In this document: positions 26,379-35,296 of the stretch, one piece after another
Layout of the letters: every line of letters starts with the position of its first letter
Numbering within the stretch: position 1 is the first letter of the stretch
Source: Streptomyces shenzhenensis
GTDB taxonomy: Bacteria > Actinomycetota > Actinomycetes > Streptomycetales > Streptomycetaceae
Assembly: GCF_003688995.1 (NCBI RefSeq)
Contig: NZ_PENI01000020.1
Span: forward strand, 62,001 to 126,000
Direction: 5' to 3'
DNA: 64,000 bases
Translations under genes and position numbers: made by a program
Notes under the pieces: generated by a model
Seen by the model: the letters and a program-made list of their open reading frames with translations, nothing else
What the model was told of the DNA's origin: nothing
Database searches by the model: none

Positions 26379-27923
26379 GTGTCGGCCAGCACATCCCGTA
26401 CGCTCCCGTCGGAGATCGCCGAGTCCGTCTCTGTCATGGCGCTCATTGAGCGGGGAAAGGCTGAGGGGCAGATCGCCGGCGACGATGTGCGTCGGGCCTT
26501 CGAAGCTGACCAGATTCCGGCCACTCAGTGGAAGAACGTACTGCGCAGCCTCAACCAGATCCTCGAGGAAGAGGGTGTGACGCTGATGGTCAGTGCCGCG
26601 GAGCCCAAGCGCACCCGAAAGAGCGTCGCAGCAAAGAGTCCGGCCAAGCGCACCGCCACCAAGACGGTCGCGGCGAAGACGGTGACGACCACCAGGAAGG
26701 CCACCGCCACCACGGCTGCCCCGGCCGTGTCGGCCGAGCCCGTCGCCACCGATCCGGCCGAGGAAGTCGCGCCCGCCAAGAAGACCGCAGCCAAGAAGGC
26801 GACCGCCAAGAAGACGGTCGCGAAGAAGGCCGTGGCCAAGAAGACGGCGGCCAAGAAGACCACCGCCAAGAAGGACGACGGCGAGCTGCTCGAAGAAGAG
26901 GTGCTCGAGGACGCCAAGGGTGCCGAGGAGCCCGAGGGCACCGAGAGCGCCGGCTTCGTCCTCTCCGACGAGGACGAGGACGACGCGCCCGCGCAGCAGG
27001 TCGCCGCCGCCGGCGCCACCGCCGACCCGGTCAAGGACTACCTCAAACAGATCGGCAAGGTCCCCCTGCTCAACGCCGAGCAGGAGGTCGAGCTGGCCAA
27101 GCGCATCGAGGCGGGCCTGTTCGCCGAGGACAAGCTGGCCAACGCCGACAAGCTGGCTCCCAAGCTCAAGCGCGAGCTGGAGATCATCGCCGAGGACGGC
27201 CGACGCGCCAAGAACCACCTCCTGGAGGCCAACCTCCGCCTGGTGGTCTCCCTGGCCAAGCGCTACACCGGCCGCGGCATGCTGTTCCTGGACCTCATCC
27301 AGGAAGGCAACCTGGGCCTGATCCGCGCGGTCGAGAAGTTCGACTACACCAAGGGCTACAAGTTCTCCACCTACGCCACCTGGTGGATCCGGCAGGCGAT
27401 CACCCGCGCCATGGCCGACCAGGCGCGCACCATCCGTATCCCGGTGCACATGGTCGAGGTCATCAACAAGCTCGCGCGCGTGCAGCGCCAGATGCTCCAG
27501 GACCTGGGCCGCGAGCCCACCCCGGAGGAGCTGGCCAAGGAGCTCGACATGACCCCGGAGAAGGTCATCGAGGTCCAGAAGTACGGCCGCGAGCCCATCT
27601 CGCTGCACACCCCGCTGGGCGAGGACGGCGACAGCGAGTTCGGCGACCTCATCGAGGACTCCGAGGCCGTCGTCCCGGCCGACGCGGTCAGCTTCACGCT
27701 CCTGCAGGAGCAGCTGCACTCGGTCCTCGACACCCTGTCCGAGCGCGAGGCGGGCGTCGTCTCGATGCGCTTCGGTCTCACCGACGGTCAGCCGAAGACT
27801 CTCGACGAGATCGGCAAGGTCTACGGCGTGACGCGTGAGCGTATCCGTCAGATCGAGTCCAAGACGATGTCGAAGCTGCGCCACCCGTCGCGTTCGCAGG
27901 TTCTGCGCGACTATCTCGACTAG
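26379..27923 (+). CDS. hrdB: Principal RNA polymerase sigma factor HrdB
   Basis: The essential housekeeping sigma-70 factor, 514 residues. Region 1.2 starts at DPVKDYLKQIGKVPLL. Region 2 includes EGNLGLIRAVEKFDYTKGYKFSTYATWWIRQAI (2.3-2.4), and region 4.2 is VTRERIRQIESKTMSKLRHP. Between a conserved N-terminal domain (1-75) and region 1.2 lies a streptomycete-type linker with repeated AKK/AAKK units (about 131-165) followed by an acidic stretch. The start is GTG 26379 with GAGAGG 7 bp upstream. A strong terminator follows. Confidence 0.97.
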   Translation: MSASTSRTLPSEIAESVSVMALIERGKAEGQIAGDDVRRAFEADQIPATQWKNVLRSLNQILEEEGVTLMVSAAEPKRTRKSVAAKSPAKRTATKTVAAKTVTTTRKATATTAAPAVSAEPVATDPAEEVAPAKKTAAKKATAKKTVAKKAVAKKTAAKKTTAKKDDGELLEEEVLEDAKGAEEPEGTESAGFVLSDEDEDDAPAQQVAAAGATADPVKDYLKQIGKVPLLNAEQEVELAKRIEAGLFAEDKLANADKLAPKLKRELEIIAEDGRRAKNHLLEANLRLVVSLAKRYTGRGMLFLDLIQEGNLGLIRAVEKFDYTKGYKFSTYATWWIRQAITRAMADQARTIRIPVHMVEVINKLARVQRQMLQDLGREPTPEELAKELDMTPEKVIEVQKYGREPISLHTPLGEDGDSEFGDLIEDSEAVVPADAVSFTLLQEQLHSVLDTLSEREAGVVSMRFGLTDGQPKTLDEIGKVYGVTRERIRQIESKTMSKLRHPSRSQVLRDYLD

Positions 27924-27961
27924 TTCCGCGACCGCGTCGATCAGTCTCGGTCGTAGAACGT

Positions 27962-27999
27962 CGAAGGCCCGGTCCCCCGCAGGGGGCGCCGGGCCTTCG
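27962..27999 (+). terminator. hrdB terminator
   Basis: An 11-bp perfect stem, CGAAGGCCCGG with CCGGGCCTTCG, encloses a loop that itself pairs CCCCC with GGGGG. It lies 39 bp after the hrdB stop. Confidence 0.85.
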
Positions 28000-28065
28000 C
28001 GCTGCGCGTTGTCGCACTCTGGATCACTCTGGGTGTCTCATAGGCACTCAGAGTGAGGAGCGTGC

Positions 28066-28926
28066 ATGCGTCGCCCTACCGTGCGAGCACTGATCCGGCC
28101 GTTGGTCCTGGCGGCTGCCGCGACCGTCATACCGCTGGCCACGGCGTCCCCCGGGGCCGCCGACAGCGTGGTCGTCGGCGGTTTCCCCGTCGACGTCTCC
28201 CAGAGCCCCTGGACGGTCGCGCTGTCCAGCCGTGACCGGTTCGGAGGAATGCGGGCGGGGCAGTTCTGCGGTGGCGTGGCGATCGGCCCGACCACCGTGC
28301 TGACCGCGGCCCACTGCATGACCGAGGAAGTTCTCGGGGCGCCGCCGAACGCGGTGCGCGACCTCAAGGTCATCGCGGGTCGTACGGACCTTCTGTCGGA
28401 CCAAGGGAAGGAGATCGCCGTACGCGAGGTCCGGGTCAATCCGCGCTACGACGCGCACACCAACGCCGGCGACTTCGCCGTGCTCACTCTCGCCACGTCC
28501 CTGCCGCAGAGCGACGTCATCGGCATGGCGGCAGCGGGCGACCCGGCCTACGCGCCGGGCACGAGCGCCACGGTGTACGGATGGGGCGACACGACGGGTG
28601 CCGGCGACTATCCGCGGCAGCTGCATGCCGCACGCGTGCGCGTCCTGCCGGACGCCCAGTGCGAGCACGCCTATCCCGGCGGCGTGGACGGAGCGTATCG
28701 CTCCGAATCCATGCTGTGCGCCGGAGAGACCCAGGGCGGCCCCGACGCCTGCCAGGGCGACAGCGGAGGGCCGCTGGTCGCCAACGGGCGGCTCATCGGA
28801 CTCGTGTCGTGGGGGAGCGGCTGCGGGCGGGCAGGGAGCCCTGGCGTCTACACCCGGATCTCCGAAGTCGTCAGGGCCCTGGGTGCGAGCCACAGTGGCG
28901 TGCGGACGCCGCACACGGGTGCCTGA
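28066..28926 (+). CDS. Secreted trypsin-like serine protease
   Basis: A 286-residue S1 protease. The N-terminal 32 residues form a signal peptide (basic start, Leu/Ala core, ASPGAADS). The mature end begins VVVGG, as in activated trypsins. The catalytic triad is His83 in TAAHC, Asp136 in AGDFAVLTL and Ser233 in CQGDSGGPL. Asp227 at the base of the S1 pocket predicts cleavage after Lys or Arg. GTGAGGAG precedes the ATG. It is a single gene with terminators on both sides. Confidence 0.93.
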   Translation: MRRPTVRALIRPLVLAAAATVIPLATASPGAADSVVVGGFPVDVSQSPWTVALSSRDRFGGMRAGQFCGGVAIGPTTVLTAAHCMTEEVLGAPPNAVRDLKVIAGRTDLLSDQGKEIAVREVRVNPRYDAHTNAGDFAVLTLATSLPQSDVIGMAAAGDPAYAPGTSATVYGWGDTTGAGDYPRQLHAARVRVLPDAQCEHAYPGGVDGAYRSESMLCAGETQGGPDACQGDSGGPLVANGRLIGLVSWGSGCGRAGSPGVYTRISEVVRALGASHSGVRTPHTGA

Positions 28927-28956
28927 CGCCCTCGACGGTCTGCCGGGGGACACAAC

Positions 28957-28992
28957 GACGGGCGGCCGCTCCGGGAGGAGCAGCCGCCCGTT
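28957..28992. terminator. Bidirectional terminator between convergent genes
   Basis: ACGGGCGGC (28958) pairs with GCCGCCCGT (28983-28991) and the stem extends with GCTCC/GGAGC. It separates the protease gene from the convergent DUF7455 gene. Confidence 0.75.
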
Positions 28993-29034
28993 CACCGGCC
29001 TGTGCCGGGACTGGCTCGTCGTGGATGCGAGGTA

Positions 29035-29265
29035 TCAGCGCTCATCTTCGGAGGCGGATGCCGGAACGGACGTCAGCCGCTCCGTCTCGTCCTGTATCTC
29101 AGCGGCGATCTTCTTGAGTTCCGGCTCGAACTTGCGGCCGTGGTGGGCGCAGAAGAGCAGTTCTCCGCCGCTCAGCAGGACGACGCGCAGGTATGCCTGG
29201 GCGCCGCAGCGGTCGCAGCGATCGGCGGCCGTCAGCGGGCTCGCGGGGGTCAGAACAGTAGTCAC
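29035..29265 (-). CDS. Small zinc-finger-like DUF7455 protein
   Basis: A 76-residue actinobacterial protein. Two cysteine/histidine pairs (CDRC near 17-20 and CAHH near 39-42) with a short beta segment between them suggest a zinc ribbon. The rest is a charged helix (FEPELKKIAAEIQDETERL). The start is GTG with AGAAGAGGCGAC upstream. Function unknown; placement beside parE is conserved in my memory of streptomycete genomes. Confidence 0.8.
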   Translation of the reverse strand: MTTVLTPASPLTAADRCDRCGAQAYLRVVLLSGGELLFCAHHGRKFEPELKKIAAEIQDETERLTSVPASASEDER

Positions 29266-29706
29266 GTCGCCTCTTCTCTAGCTCGACGAGCTGTCGTACC
29301 AGGGTCAACATCCAACCAGCCCGAAAACGTTCCCGCTCGTGGCTTTTCCTCGAAAAATCTCTCCGGGGCGGCTGTCTGCTGCCGGTTGGCGGCGAATGTG
29401 CCGTATTGCGTGTCTATGTGTCTTACGGGTTCGCGCTGTCTATCAGGTTTCGGTCCCCCCGGCTGGCTTGCCGGTTGTGAATGAGGACGTGCCCGGAGCC
29501 TAAATGGTTCATGCCCCGAAGGGAACGTGATATGTACTTCACTCCATGGGGGGATCGAACACCCATACGACTCTGGACTAGTGTGAGTTCAAGACGAGGG
29601 TGGCGTTACAACGGCTCTACCAGGCCTCGGTACCCTCTTGACGGCGACCCAAGCCGCGCCCTTACCCAGAAGGGCCCCACCTGAAATTCAGCGAGGAGCG
29701 AACCGC
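29266..29706. other. 440-bp divergent promoter region of the DUF7455 gene and parE
   Basis: AT content is somewhat higher than in the flanks (for example CGAAAAATCTC near 29352). No gene-like frame is present. It should hold promoters for both divergent genes; I could not fix a confident -35/-10 pair. Confidence 0.5.
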
Positions 29707-31830
29707 GTGACCGCCGACACGTCCGTGCCGTCCACTGCGCTGCTGGCAGGAGCAGACCGGGACGGCTCCAATTACACCGCGCGGCACCTTCTCGTCCTCG
29801 AAGGTCTCGAGGCCGTGCGCAAGCGCCCTGGTATGTACATCGGCTCGACCGACAGCCGTGGCCTGATGCACTGCCTGTGGGAGATCATCGACAACGCCGT
29901 GGACGAGGCCCTCGGCGGGTACTGCGACGACATCGAGGTGATCCTTCACGACGACGGATCCGTGGAGGTGCGGGACAACGGCCGCGGCATCCCCGTGGAC
30001 GTCGAGCCCAAGACCGGCCTGTCCGGCGTCGAGGTCGTCATGACCAAGCTGCACGCCGGCGGCAAGTTCGGAGGCGGCTCGTACGCGGCCTCCGGCGGTC
30101 TGCACGGCGTCGGCGCCTCCGTCGTCAACGCGCTGTCCGCCCGCCTCGACGTCGAGGTGGACCGCGGCGGGCACACCCACGCGATCAGCTTCCGGCGCGG
30201 TGTCCCGGGCGCCTTCGCGGCGAACGGCCCGAGCGCCAAGTTCGAGGCCAAGAGCGGCCTGCGCAGGACGAAGAAGATCCCCAAGACCCGCAACGGCACG
30301 CGCGTGCGGTACTGGGCCGACCGTCAGATCTTCCTCAAGGACGCCAAGCTCGCCCTGGAGACCCTGCACCAGCGGGCCCGGCAGACCGCGTTCCTCGTGC
30401 CCGGACTGACCATCGTCGTGCGTGACGAGTTCGGTCTCGGTGACGGCGGCAGCAAGGGCGAGGAGTCCTTCCGCTTCGACGGTGGCATCAGCGAGTTCTG
30501 TGAGTACCTGGCCACCGACAAGCCGGTGTGCGATGTCCTCCGCTTCTCCGGTCACGGCACCTTCAAGGAGACCGTCCCGGTGCTCGACGAGCACGGCCAG
30601 ATGACCCCGACGGAGGTCACCCGCGAGCTGGGCGTGGACGTTGCGATGCGCTGGGGGACCGGCTACGACACGACCCTGAGGTCGTTCGTCAACATCATCG
30701 CCACCCCCAAGGGCGGCACCCACGTCGCCGGCTACGAGCAGGCCGTCACCAAGACGATGAACGAGGTGCTGCGCACCAAGAAGCTGCTGCGCGTCGCCGA
30801 GGACGACATCGTCAAGGACGACGCCCTGGAGGGGCTGACCGCGGTCGTCACCGTGCGCCTGGCCGAGCCGCAGTTCGAGGGCCAGACCAAGGAGGTCCTC
30901 GGCACGTCCGCGGCCCGCCGCATCGTGAACAACGTGATCTCCAAGGAACTCAAGGCGTTCCTGACCTCCGCGAAGCGGGACGCCGCGGCACAGGCACGGG
31001 TGGTCCTGGAGAAGGCGGTCGCCGCCGCCCGTACGCGCATCGCGGCCCGCCAGCACAAGGACGCGCAGCGCCGCAAGACGGCCCTGGAGTCCTCGTCGCT
31101 GCCCGCCAAGCTTGCCGACTGCCGCAGTGACGACGTGGAGCGCAGCGAGCTGTTCATCGTCGAGGGAGACTCCGCGCTCGGCACCGCGAAGCTCGCCCGG
31201 AACTCCGAGTTCCAGGCGCTGCTGCCGATCCGTGGAAAGATCCTGAACGTCCAGAAGTCGTCCGTGACCGACATGCTGAAGAACGCCGAGTGCGGCGCGA
31301 TCATCCAGGTCATAGGAGCGGGGTCGGGCCGGACCTTCGACCTCGACGCCGCGCGGTACGGCAAGATCATCATGATGACGGACGCCGACGTCGACGGCTC
31401 CCACATCCGCTGCCTGCTGCTCACGCTGTTCCAGCGCTACATGCGGCCCATGGTCGAGGCCGGCCGGGTGTTCGCGGCGGTGCCGCCGCTGCACCGCATC
31501 GAACTCGTCCAGCCGAAGAAGGGCCAGGACAAGTACGTCTACACGTACTCGGACCGTGAGCTGCGCGACAAGCTCATGGAGTTCCAGAGCAAGAACGTCC
31601 GGTACAAGGACTCCATCCAGCGCTACAAGGGTCTGGGTGAGATGGACGCCGATCAGCTGGCCGAGACGACGATGGACCCGCGCCACCGCACCCTGCGCCG
31701 GATCAACCTGTCCGACCTGGACGCCGCCGAGCAGGTCTTCGATCTGCTGATGGGCAACGAGGTGGCTCCCCGCAAGGAGTTCATCTCCAGCTCGGCGGCC
31801 ACGCTGGACCGCTCGCGGATCGACGCCTAG
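29707..31830 (+). CDS. parE: DNA topoisomerase IV subunit B
   Basis: The 707-residue ATPase subunit of the chromosome-decatenating type II enzyme. The GHKL ATPase begins near 30 (RKRPGMYIGSTDSRGLMHCLWEIIDNAVDE, DNGRGIP, GGLHGVGASVVNALS). The Toprim part has VEGDSALGTAKLAR, LPIRGKILNVQK and MMTDADVDGSHIR. The start is GTG 29707 with GCGAGGAGC upstream; the frame runs back to 29638. Its partner parC lies about 16 kb away on the opposite strand. Assignment as ParE rather than GyrB rests on that partner and on gene order. Confidence 0.92.
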   Translation: MTADTSVPSTALLAGADRDGSNYTARHLLVLEGLEAVRKRPGMYIGSTDSRGLMHCLWEIIDNAVDEALGGYCDDIEVILHDDGSVEVRDNGRGIPVDVEPKTGLSGVEVVMTKLHAGGKFGGGSYAASGGLHGVGASVVNALSARLDVEVDRGGHTHAISFRRGVPGAFAANGPSAKFEAKSGLRRTKKIPKTRNGTRVRYWADRQIFLKDAKLALETLHQRARQTAFLVPGLTIVVRDEFGLGDGGSKGEESFRFDGGISEFCEYLATDKPVCDVLRFSGHGTFKETVPVLDEHGQMTPTEVTRELGVDVAMRWGTGYDTTLRSFVNIIATPKGGTHVAGYEQAVTKTMNEVLRTKKLLRVAEDDIVKDDALEGLTAVVTVRLAEPQFEGQTKEVLGTSAARRIVNNVISKELKAFLTSAKRDAAAQARVVLEKAVAAARTRIAARQHKDAQRRKTALESSSLPAKLADCRSDDVERSELFIVEGDSALGTAKLARNSEFQALLPIRGKILNVQKSSVTDMLKNAECGAIIQVIGAGSGRTFDLDAARYGKIIMMTDADVDGSHIRCLLLTLFQRYMRPMVEAGRVFAAVPPLHRIELVQPKKGQDKYVYTYSDRELRDKLMEFQSKNVRYKDSIQRYKGLGEMDADQLAETTMDPRHRTLRRINLSDLDAAEQVFDLLMGNEVAPRKEFISSSAATLDRSRIDA

Positions 31831-31836
31831 CGACCA

Positions 31837-31865
31837 CGCCGCGGCCCCTGCCAGGGGCCGCGGCG
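31837..31865 (+). terminator. parE terminator
   Basis: CGCCGCGGCCCC pairs with GGGGCCGCGGCG around a 5-nt loop, starting 6 bp after the parE stop. Confidence 0.8.
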
Positions 31866-32319
31866 GGCCCGACGGCGGCCGGCACGGTCCGGCCCCAGCC
31901 GGTACGGGCCTGGCATCGGCCACACCAGCGCCTCCCGCGGTCCGGCGGAGCGGTCCCGCAGGACGGCACCGCCAGGGTGCGCGAGGACCCGGGCTCGGGT
32001 ACGTCAACGGTCAGGCACTGTCTCTGGCGTCGGCGCTGGCGCAGACGACGGCACACCGGCGTCGGTGCGTCACCGGGCCGAACGCACCGCGGTCCCGACC
32101 TCAGCACCCGCACCCCAGCACCTGCACGCCAGCGCCTCCGCATCACTGGCCGAGCGGCCGGGGCGCCCCGGTTCTCCACCCGTGGGTGGAGGCCCGCCCG
32201 CCATGCGGATCCACCCGTGATCCACCCCGGCTCCGATTCGCTGACCTGCGAATTTCCGTAGCGTCGTAGGCGTCGGAAGCACCCGCTGCCGACATCCCCT
32301 TCCGCTCACGGAGGCATTG
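31866..32319. other. 450-bp region, nothing recognised except a promoter-like end
   Basis: Low-complexity CAGCACC/CAGCGCC runs near 32100-32140 and no credible gene. TAGCGT and TAGGCG near 32258-32270 may be -10 elements of the operon starting at 32320. Confidence 0.4.
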
Positions 32320-32844
32320 ATGTCCGGGCTGGTCGACGCGTTGGTGATCGTGGCCGTGGTCGCGCTGGTGCTCGTGCGGCAGTTCCGCGCTCGCCCCATC
32401 GACACCGACCGGCGCTGGTGGATCCTGCCCGTGATTCTGGTGATCGTCGCACTGCGCGAGCCCGGCATCATCGACGCCCACCACCGCACCGAGTCCGTCG
32501 CACTGCTCGGCGCCGAACTGCTCATAGGCCTGGCGATGGGCGCCGGCTGGGCCTGGACGACACGGATGTGGACCGAGTCGGACGGTGTCGTCTGGACGAA
32601 GAGCACCAAGGCGAGCGTGACCGTCTGGGTGGTCGGCATAGCACTGCGCGTCGGACTCTTCGGCCTCGGCGCGGCGCTAGGTATCCACCAGGACAGCTCG
32701 GCCCTGTTCCTCGCGTTCGCGGGCACCCTCGTCGTCCGCTCCGGAATCCTGGTCTGGCGTGCGCAGTCCCTCACCGCCGGGGCCGGCCGTGCCACGGCGT
32801 ACGGTGACGCCATGCGCCGGTCGGCGTGGAAGGAGGGCGTGTGA
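32320..32844 (+). CDS. DUF1453-type integral membrane protein
   Basis: A 174-residue protein with about five hydrophobic segments (5-20, 36-46, 60-78, 100-122, 128-145) and the charged motif RQFRARPIDTDRRWWILP after the first. This agrees with DUF1453/CcdC-like proteins of unknown role. GGAGG lies 7 bp before the ATG. Its stop overlaps the start of the next gene (GTGA), so it is translationally coupled to the sensor kinase and may assist signal sensing. Confidence 0.75.
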   Translation: MSGLVDALVIVAVVALVLVRQFRARPIDTDRRWWILPVILVIVALREPGIIDAHHRTESVALLGAELLIGLAMGAGWAWTTRMWTESDGVVWTKSTKASVTVWVVGIALRVGLFGLGAALGIHQDSSALFLAFAGTLVVRSGILVWRAQSLTAGAGRATAYGDAMRRSAWKEGV

Positions 32845-33992
32845 CGGAGAACGTCTGGACGCGCTGGCCCTCACGGGAGGCACTCGGCCGCGAGGGGATC
32901 ACCCGGCCGAGACGCCTGCTCGCCTGGTCGGTGCGGGTGGTGGTGATCGGCGTGCTGGCGTGGGGTGCCTTCGACGCCCACCACGTCCACGGCTGGGGGA
33001 CGGCCGCGGCGGTGGGCGGGATCCTCCTGACCGCGGTCCTGTCCTGGGGCTTCTACCGCACCACCTACGACCACCGGCTGTGGCCGTCCGTCGTGCTGAT
33101 CGTTCTGCTCCTGGGCATGGCCGGGCTCGCGCAGGCCACGGCGTTCGAGGGCCCGGCGCTCGTCGTGTGGTGCGGCTGTGCCATCGCGGCGCTGGAGCGG
33201 TTCCCGCTCGGAGCGGCCCTGCCCGTCGCCGCGGTCGCCCTCGCCTCGTTCTCCGTGATCAACAACGATGTCTGGCTGACCACCGCCGCCATCGTGACGG
33301 GCATGGCTCTCGCGGGATACGTCATGCGGCTGGACGCCGAGGCACGCGGCGGCGCCCAGCGCCTGCTCGCGCAGGAGCGGGCCGCCCGGGCCGCGGAGGC
33401 CGAGTCCGCGGCGCTCGCGGAGCGGGCCAGGATCGCCCGGGAGATCCACGACGTCCTCGCGCACAGCCTGTCGGCCCAGTTGGTGCACCTGGAGGCGGCC
33501 CGGTTGCTGATCGAACGGGACGCGGACCGGGAGCAGATCCTCGAGCGGGTGGTGGCGGCGCGCGGCATGGCCCGGGACGGGCTCGCGGAGACCCGGCAGG
33601 CGCTGTCCGCGCTGCGTGGCGAGATGACCCCGCTGGAGGACTACCTGAGCGATCTGGTCAGAGTCGGCGACGGGGCCGAGGTCACCGTCACGGGTGATCG
33701 CAGACCGCTGCCCGTCGAAGCGGCACAGGCCGTGCGCCGGGTCGCGCAGGAGGCGCTGACGAACGCTCGCAAGCACGCGCACGGGGCCAAGGTCCATGTG
33801 TTGCTGGAGTACGGCGAGCACGAGGTGAGGCTGGACGTCAGGGACTCGGGTGGCACGGCGGGCGAACTCACGCAGGCCGGCGGCGGGTACGGTCTGCTGG
33901 GAATGCGGGAGCGCGCCGAACTGCTGGGCGGCTCGTTGGAGGCCGGGCCGGACAAGGAGGGGTTCGCGGTGACGTTGAAGGTGCCCGTATGA
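32841..33992 (+). CDS. Sensor histidine kinase, NarL-partner (HisKA_3) type
   Basis: A 383-residue membrane kinase with about five N-terminal membrane segments (to ~165), a coiled coil, then the HisKA_3 dimerisation helix RIAREIHDVLAHSLSAQL with phospho-acceptor His203. The HATPase domain shows EALTNARKHAHG, DVRDSGG and GYGLLGMRERAELLGG. GTG 32841 overlaps the preceding stop and has AAGGAGGG just upstream. It overlaps the response regulator gene by 4 bp (ATGA). The stimulus is unknown; no extracytoplasmic sensor domain is present, so it probably senses within the membrane. Confidence 0.9.
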   Translation: MTENVWTRWPSREALGREGITRPRRLLAWSVRVVVIGVLAWGAFDAHHVHGWGTAAAVGGILLTAVLSWGFYRTTYDHRLWPSVVLIVLLLGMAGLAQATAFEGPALVVWCGCAIAALERFPLGAALPVAAVALASFSVINNDVWLTTAAIVTGMALAGYVMRLDAEARGGAQRLLAQERAARAAEAESAALAERARIAREIHDVLAHSLSAQLVHLEAARLLIERDADREQILERVVAARGMARDGLAETRQALSALRGEMTPLEDYLSDLVRVGDGAEVTVTGDRRPLPVEAAQAVRRVAQEALTNARKHAHGAKVHVLLEYGEHEVRLDVRDSGGTAGELTQAGGGYGLLGMRERAELLGGSLEAGPDKEGFAVTLKVPV

Positions 33993-34669
33993 CGGAGGAG
34001 GCAGGGAGGAAGCCCGCACGGGTGGTCGTGGTCGACGACCAGACCGTCGTCCGGGAAGGCATCGTGATGCTGCTCGGACTCCTGCCGGGCATCGAGGTCG
34101 TCGGCGCGGCGGGCGACGGGGAGGAGGCGGTCAAGGCGGTCGCCGAACTCGCGCCGGACGTGGTGCTGATGGATCTGCGGATGCCGCGCTGCGACGGGGT
34201 GGAGGCCACCCGCCGCATCCGGGCGGAGCACCCGGGGACCCAGGTCGTGGTGCTCACCACCTTCGCGGATGACGAGTCGCTGTTCCCCGCGCTCCGAGCG
34301 GGGGCACGGGGCTACCTCACCAAGGACGCGGGCGGCGACGAGATCGTACGCGCGGTGGAGAGCGTGCTGTCCGGGGACGCGGGGCTGTCGCCGAGCGTCC
34401 AACGGCGCTTGCTGGAGCGGCTGTCCGAGCCGGAACCGCAGCCGGTGCGCGCCGAGGCGCCCGACGGGCTGACCGTACGGGAGACCGAGGTCCTGGTGCT
34501 GATCGCGGAGGGGCTCAGCAACCAGGAGATCGCCCGCAGACTGCATGTCTCGACGGCCACGGTGAAGACCCACATCAACAACCTCTTCGCCAAGACCGGG
34601 GTCAAGGACCGTGCCCAGGCGGTGCGTTACGCGTACGGGAAGGGGCTGGTACGGCCGTCAGCGGACTGA
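33989..34669 (+). CDS. NarL/LuxR-type response regulator
   Basis: A 226-residue partner of the adjacent kinase. The receiver domain (10-130) has the acidic pair in VVDDQ, phospho-acceptor Asp62 in LMDLRMP, Thr in LTTF and Lys in YLTKDA. The LuxR-type helix-turn-helix is at about 157-220 (LTVRETEVLVLIAEGLSNQEIARRLHVSTATVKTHINNLFAKTG). Translationally coupled to the kinase. Targets are not visible; the neighbouring symporter pair is a candidate. Confidence 0.92.
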   Translation: MTEEAGRKPARVVVVDDQTVVREGIVMLLGLLPGIEVVGAAGDGEEAVKAVAELAPDVVLMDLRMPRCDGVEATRRIRAEHPGTQVVVLTTFADDESLFPALRAGARGYLTKDAGGDEIVRAVESVLSGDAGLSPSVQRRLLERLSEPEPQPVRAEAPDGLTVRETEVLVLIAEGLSNQEIARRLHVSTATVKTHINNLFAKTGVKDRAQAVRYAYGKGLVRPSAD

Positions 34670-34738
34670 GTCACCTGATGGGGTGAACAGCGGAGAGAAG
34701 AAGAGTCGGGGATCTTCCCGGTCTGTCCATCCTTGGGC

Positions 34739-35296
34739 ATGCAGTCAAGCAACGGTCGTCCCGGCGGCGACCAGGGCGGTCCAGGCGGTCCAGAGAGTTC
34801 GGCCGAGCACCACGAGGCGGCACGCACGCCGTCCCGTGAGGTGGGCTACGACGATCCCTGGTACGACGCGCTGGCCTCGGGCTGGGGCGAGTTGGACGGT
34901 ACGGGCGCACCCGCGCCCTTTGTGTCCGCGGCGCCGGAGGGGAGGGAAGCGGCGGCCGTTCGCACCCGCGATGTCTATCTGGAGGTGCAGCGCAGCGCGG
35001 CTTTCCAGGAAGTGCGCAGCAGGTATCGCAGGTTCGTGGTGCCCGGGGTCGCCGTCTTCTTCACGTGGTACGTGGGCTATGTGATCACCGCGACGACCGC
35101 GCCCGGTTTCATGGCCAGGCCCGTGGCCGGAGCGCTGAACGTGGCCATGCTCGCCGGGCTGGGACAGTTCCTGACCACCTTCCTGTTCACCTGGGCCTAT
35201 GCGCGGCACGCGCGGCTGCGCAGGGACCGGGCCGCGCTTGATCTGCGGTGGGACACACAGGAACTGGCGCGCAGTGCGCAGGGCGGTGGGTCGTGA
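34739..35296 (+). CDS. DUF485 membrane protein, symporter partner
   Basis: The 185-residue protein has a hydrophilic N-terminal half and a C-terminal DUF485 domain with two membrane helices (near 105-125 and 133-158) in the typical arrangement FQEVRSRYRRFVVPGVAVFFTWYVGYV. DUF485 proteins are usually encoded just before ActP-type acetate symporters, as here: its TGA overlaps the GTG of the symporter. No strong ribosome-binding site is present before ATG 34739; an in-frame TTG lies two codons earlier. Confidence 0.85.
   Translation: MQSSNGRPGGDQGGPGGPESSAEHHEAARTPSREVGYDDPWYDALASGWGELDGTGAPAPFVSAAPEGREAAAVRTRDVYLEVQRSAAFQEVRSRYRRFVVPGVAVFFTWYVGYVITATTAPGFMARPVAGALNVAMLAGLGQFLTTFLFTWAYARHARLRRDRAALDLRWDTQELARSAQGGGS

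Noticed and set aside
29530..29640. tRNA-like pieces on the minus strand (GGTAGAGC and GTTCGATCCC)
   Set aside because: No acceptor stem can be formed and the anticodon arm is not recognisable, so it is not a tRNA; chance similarity or at most a remnant.
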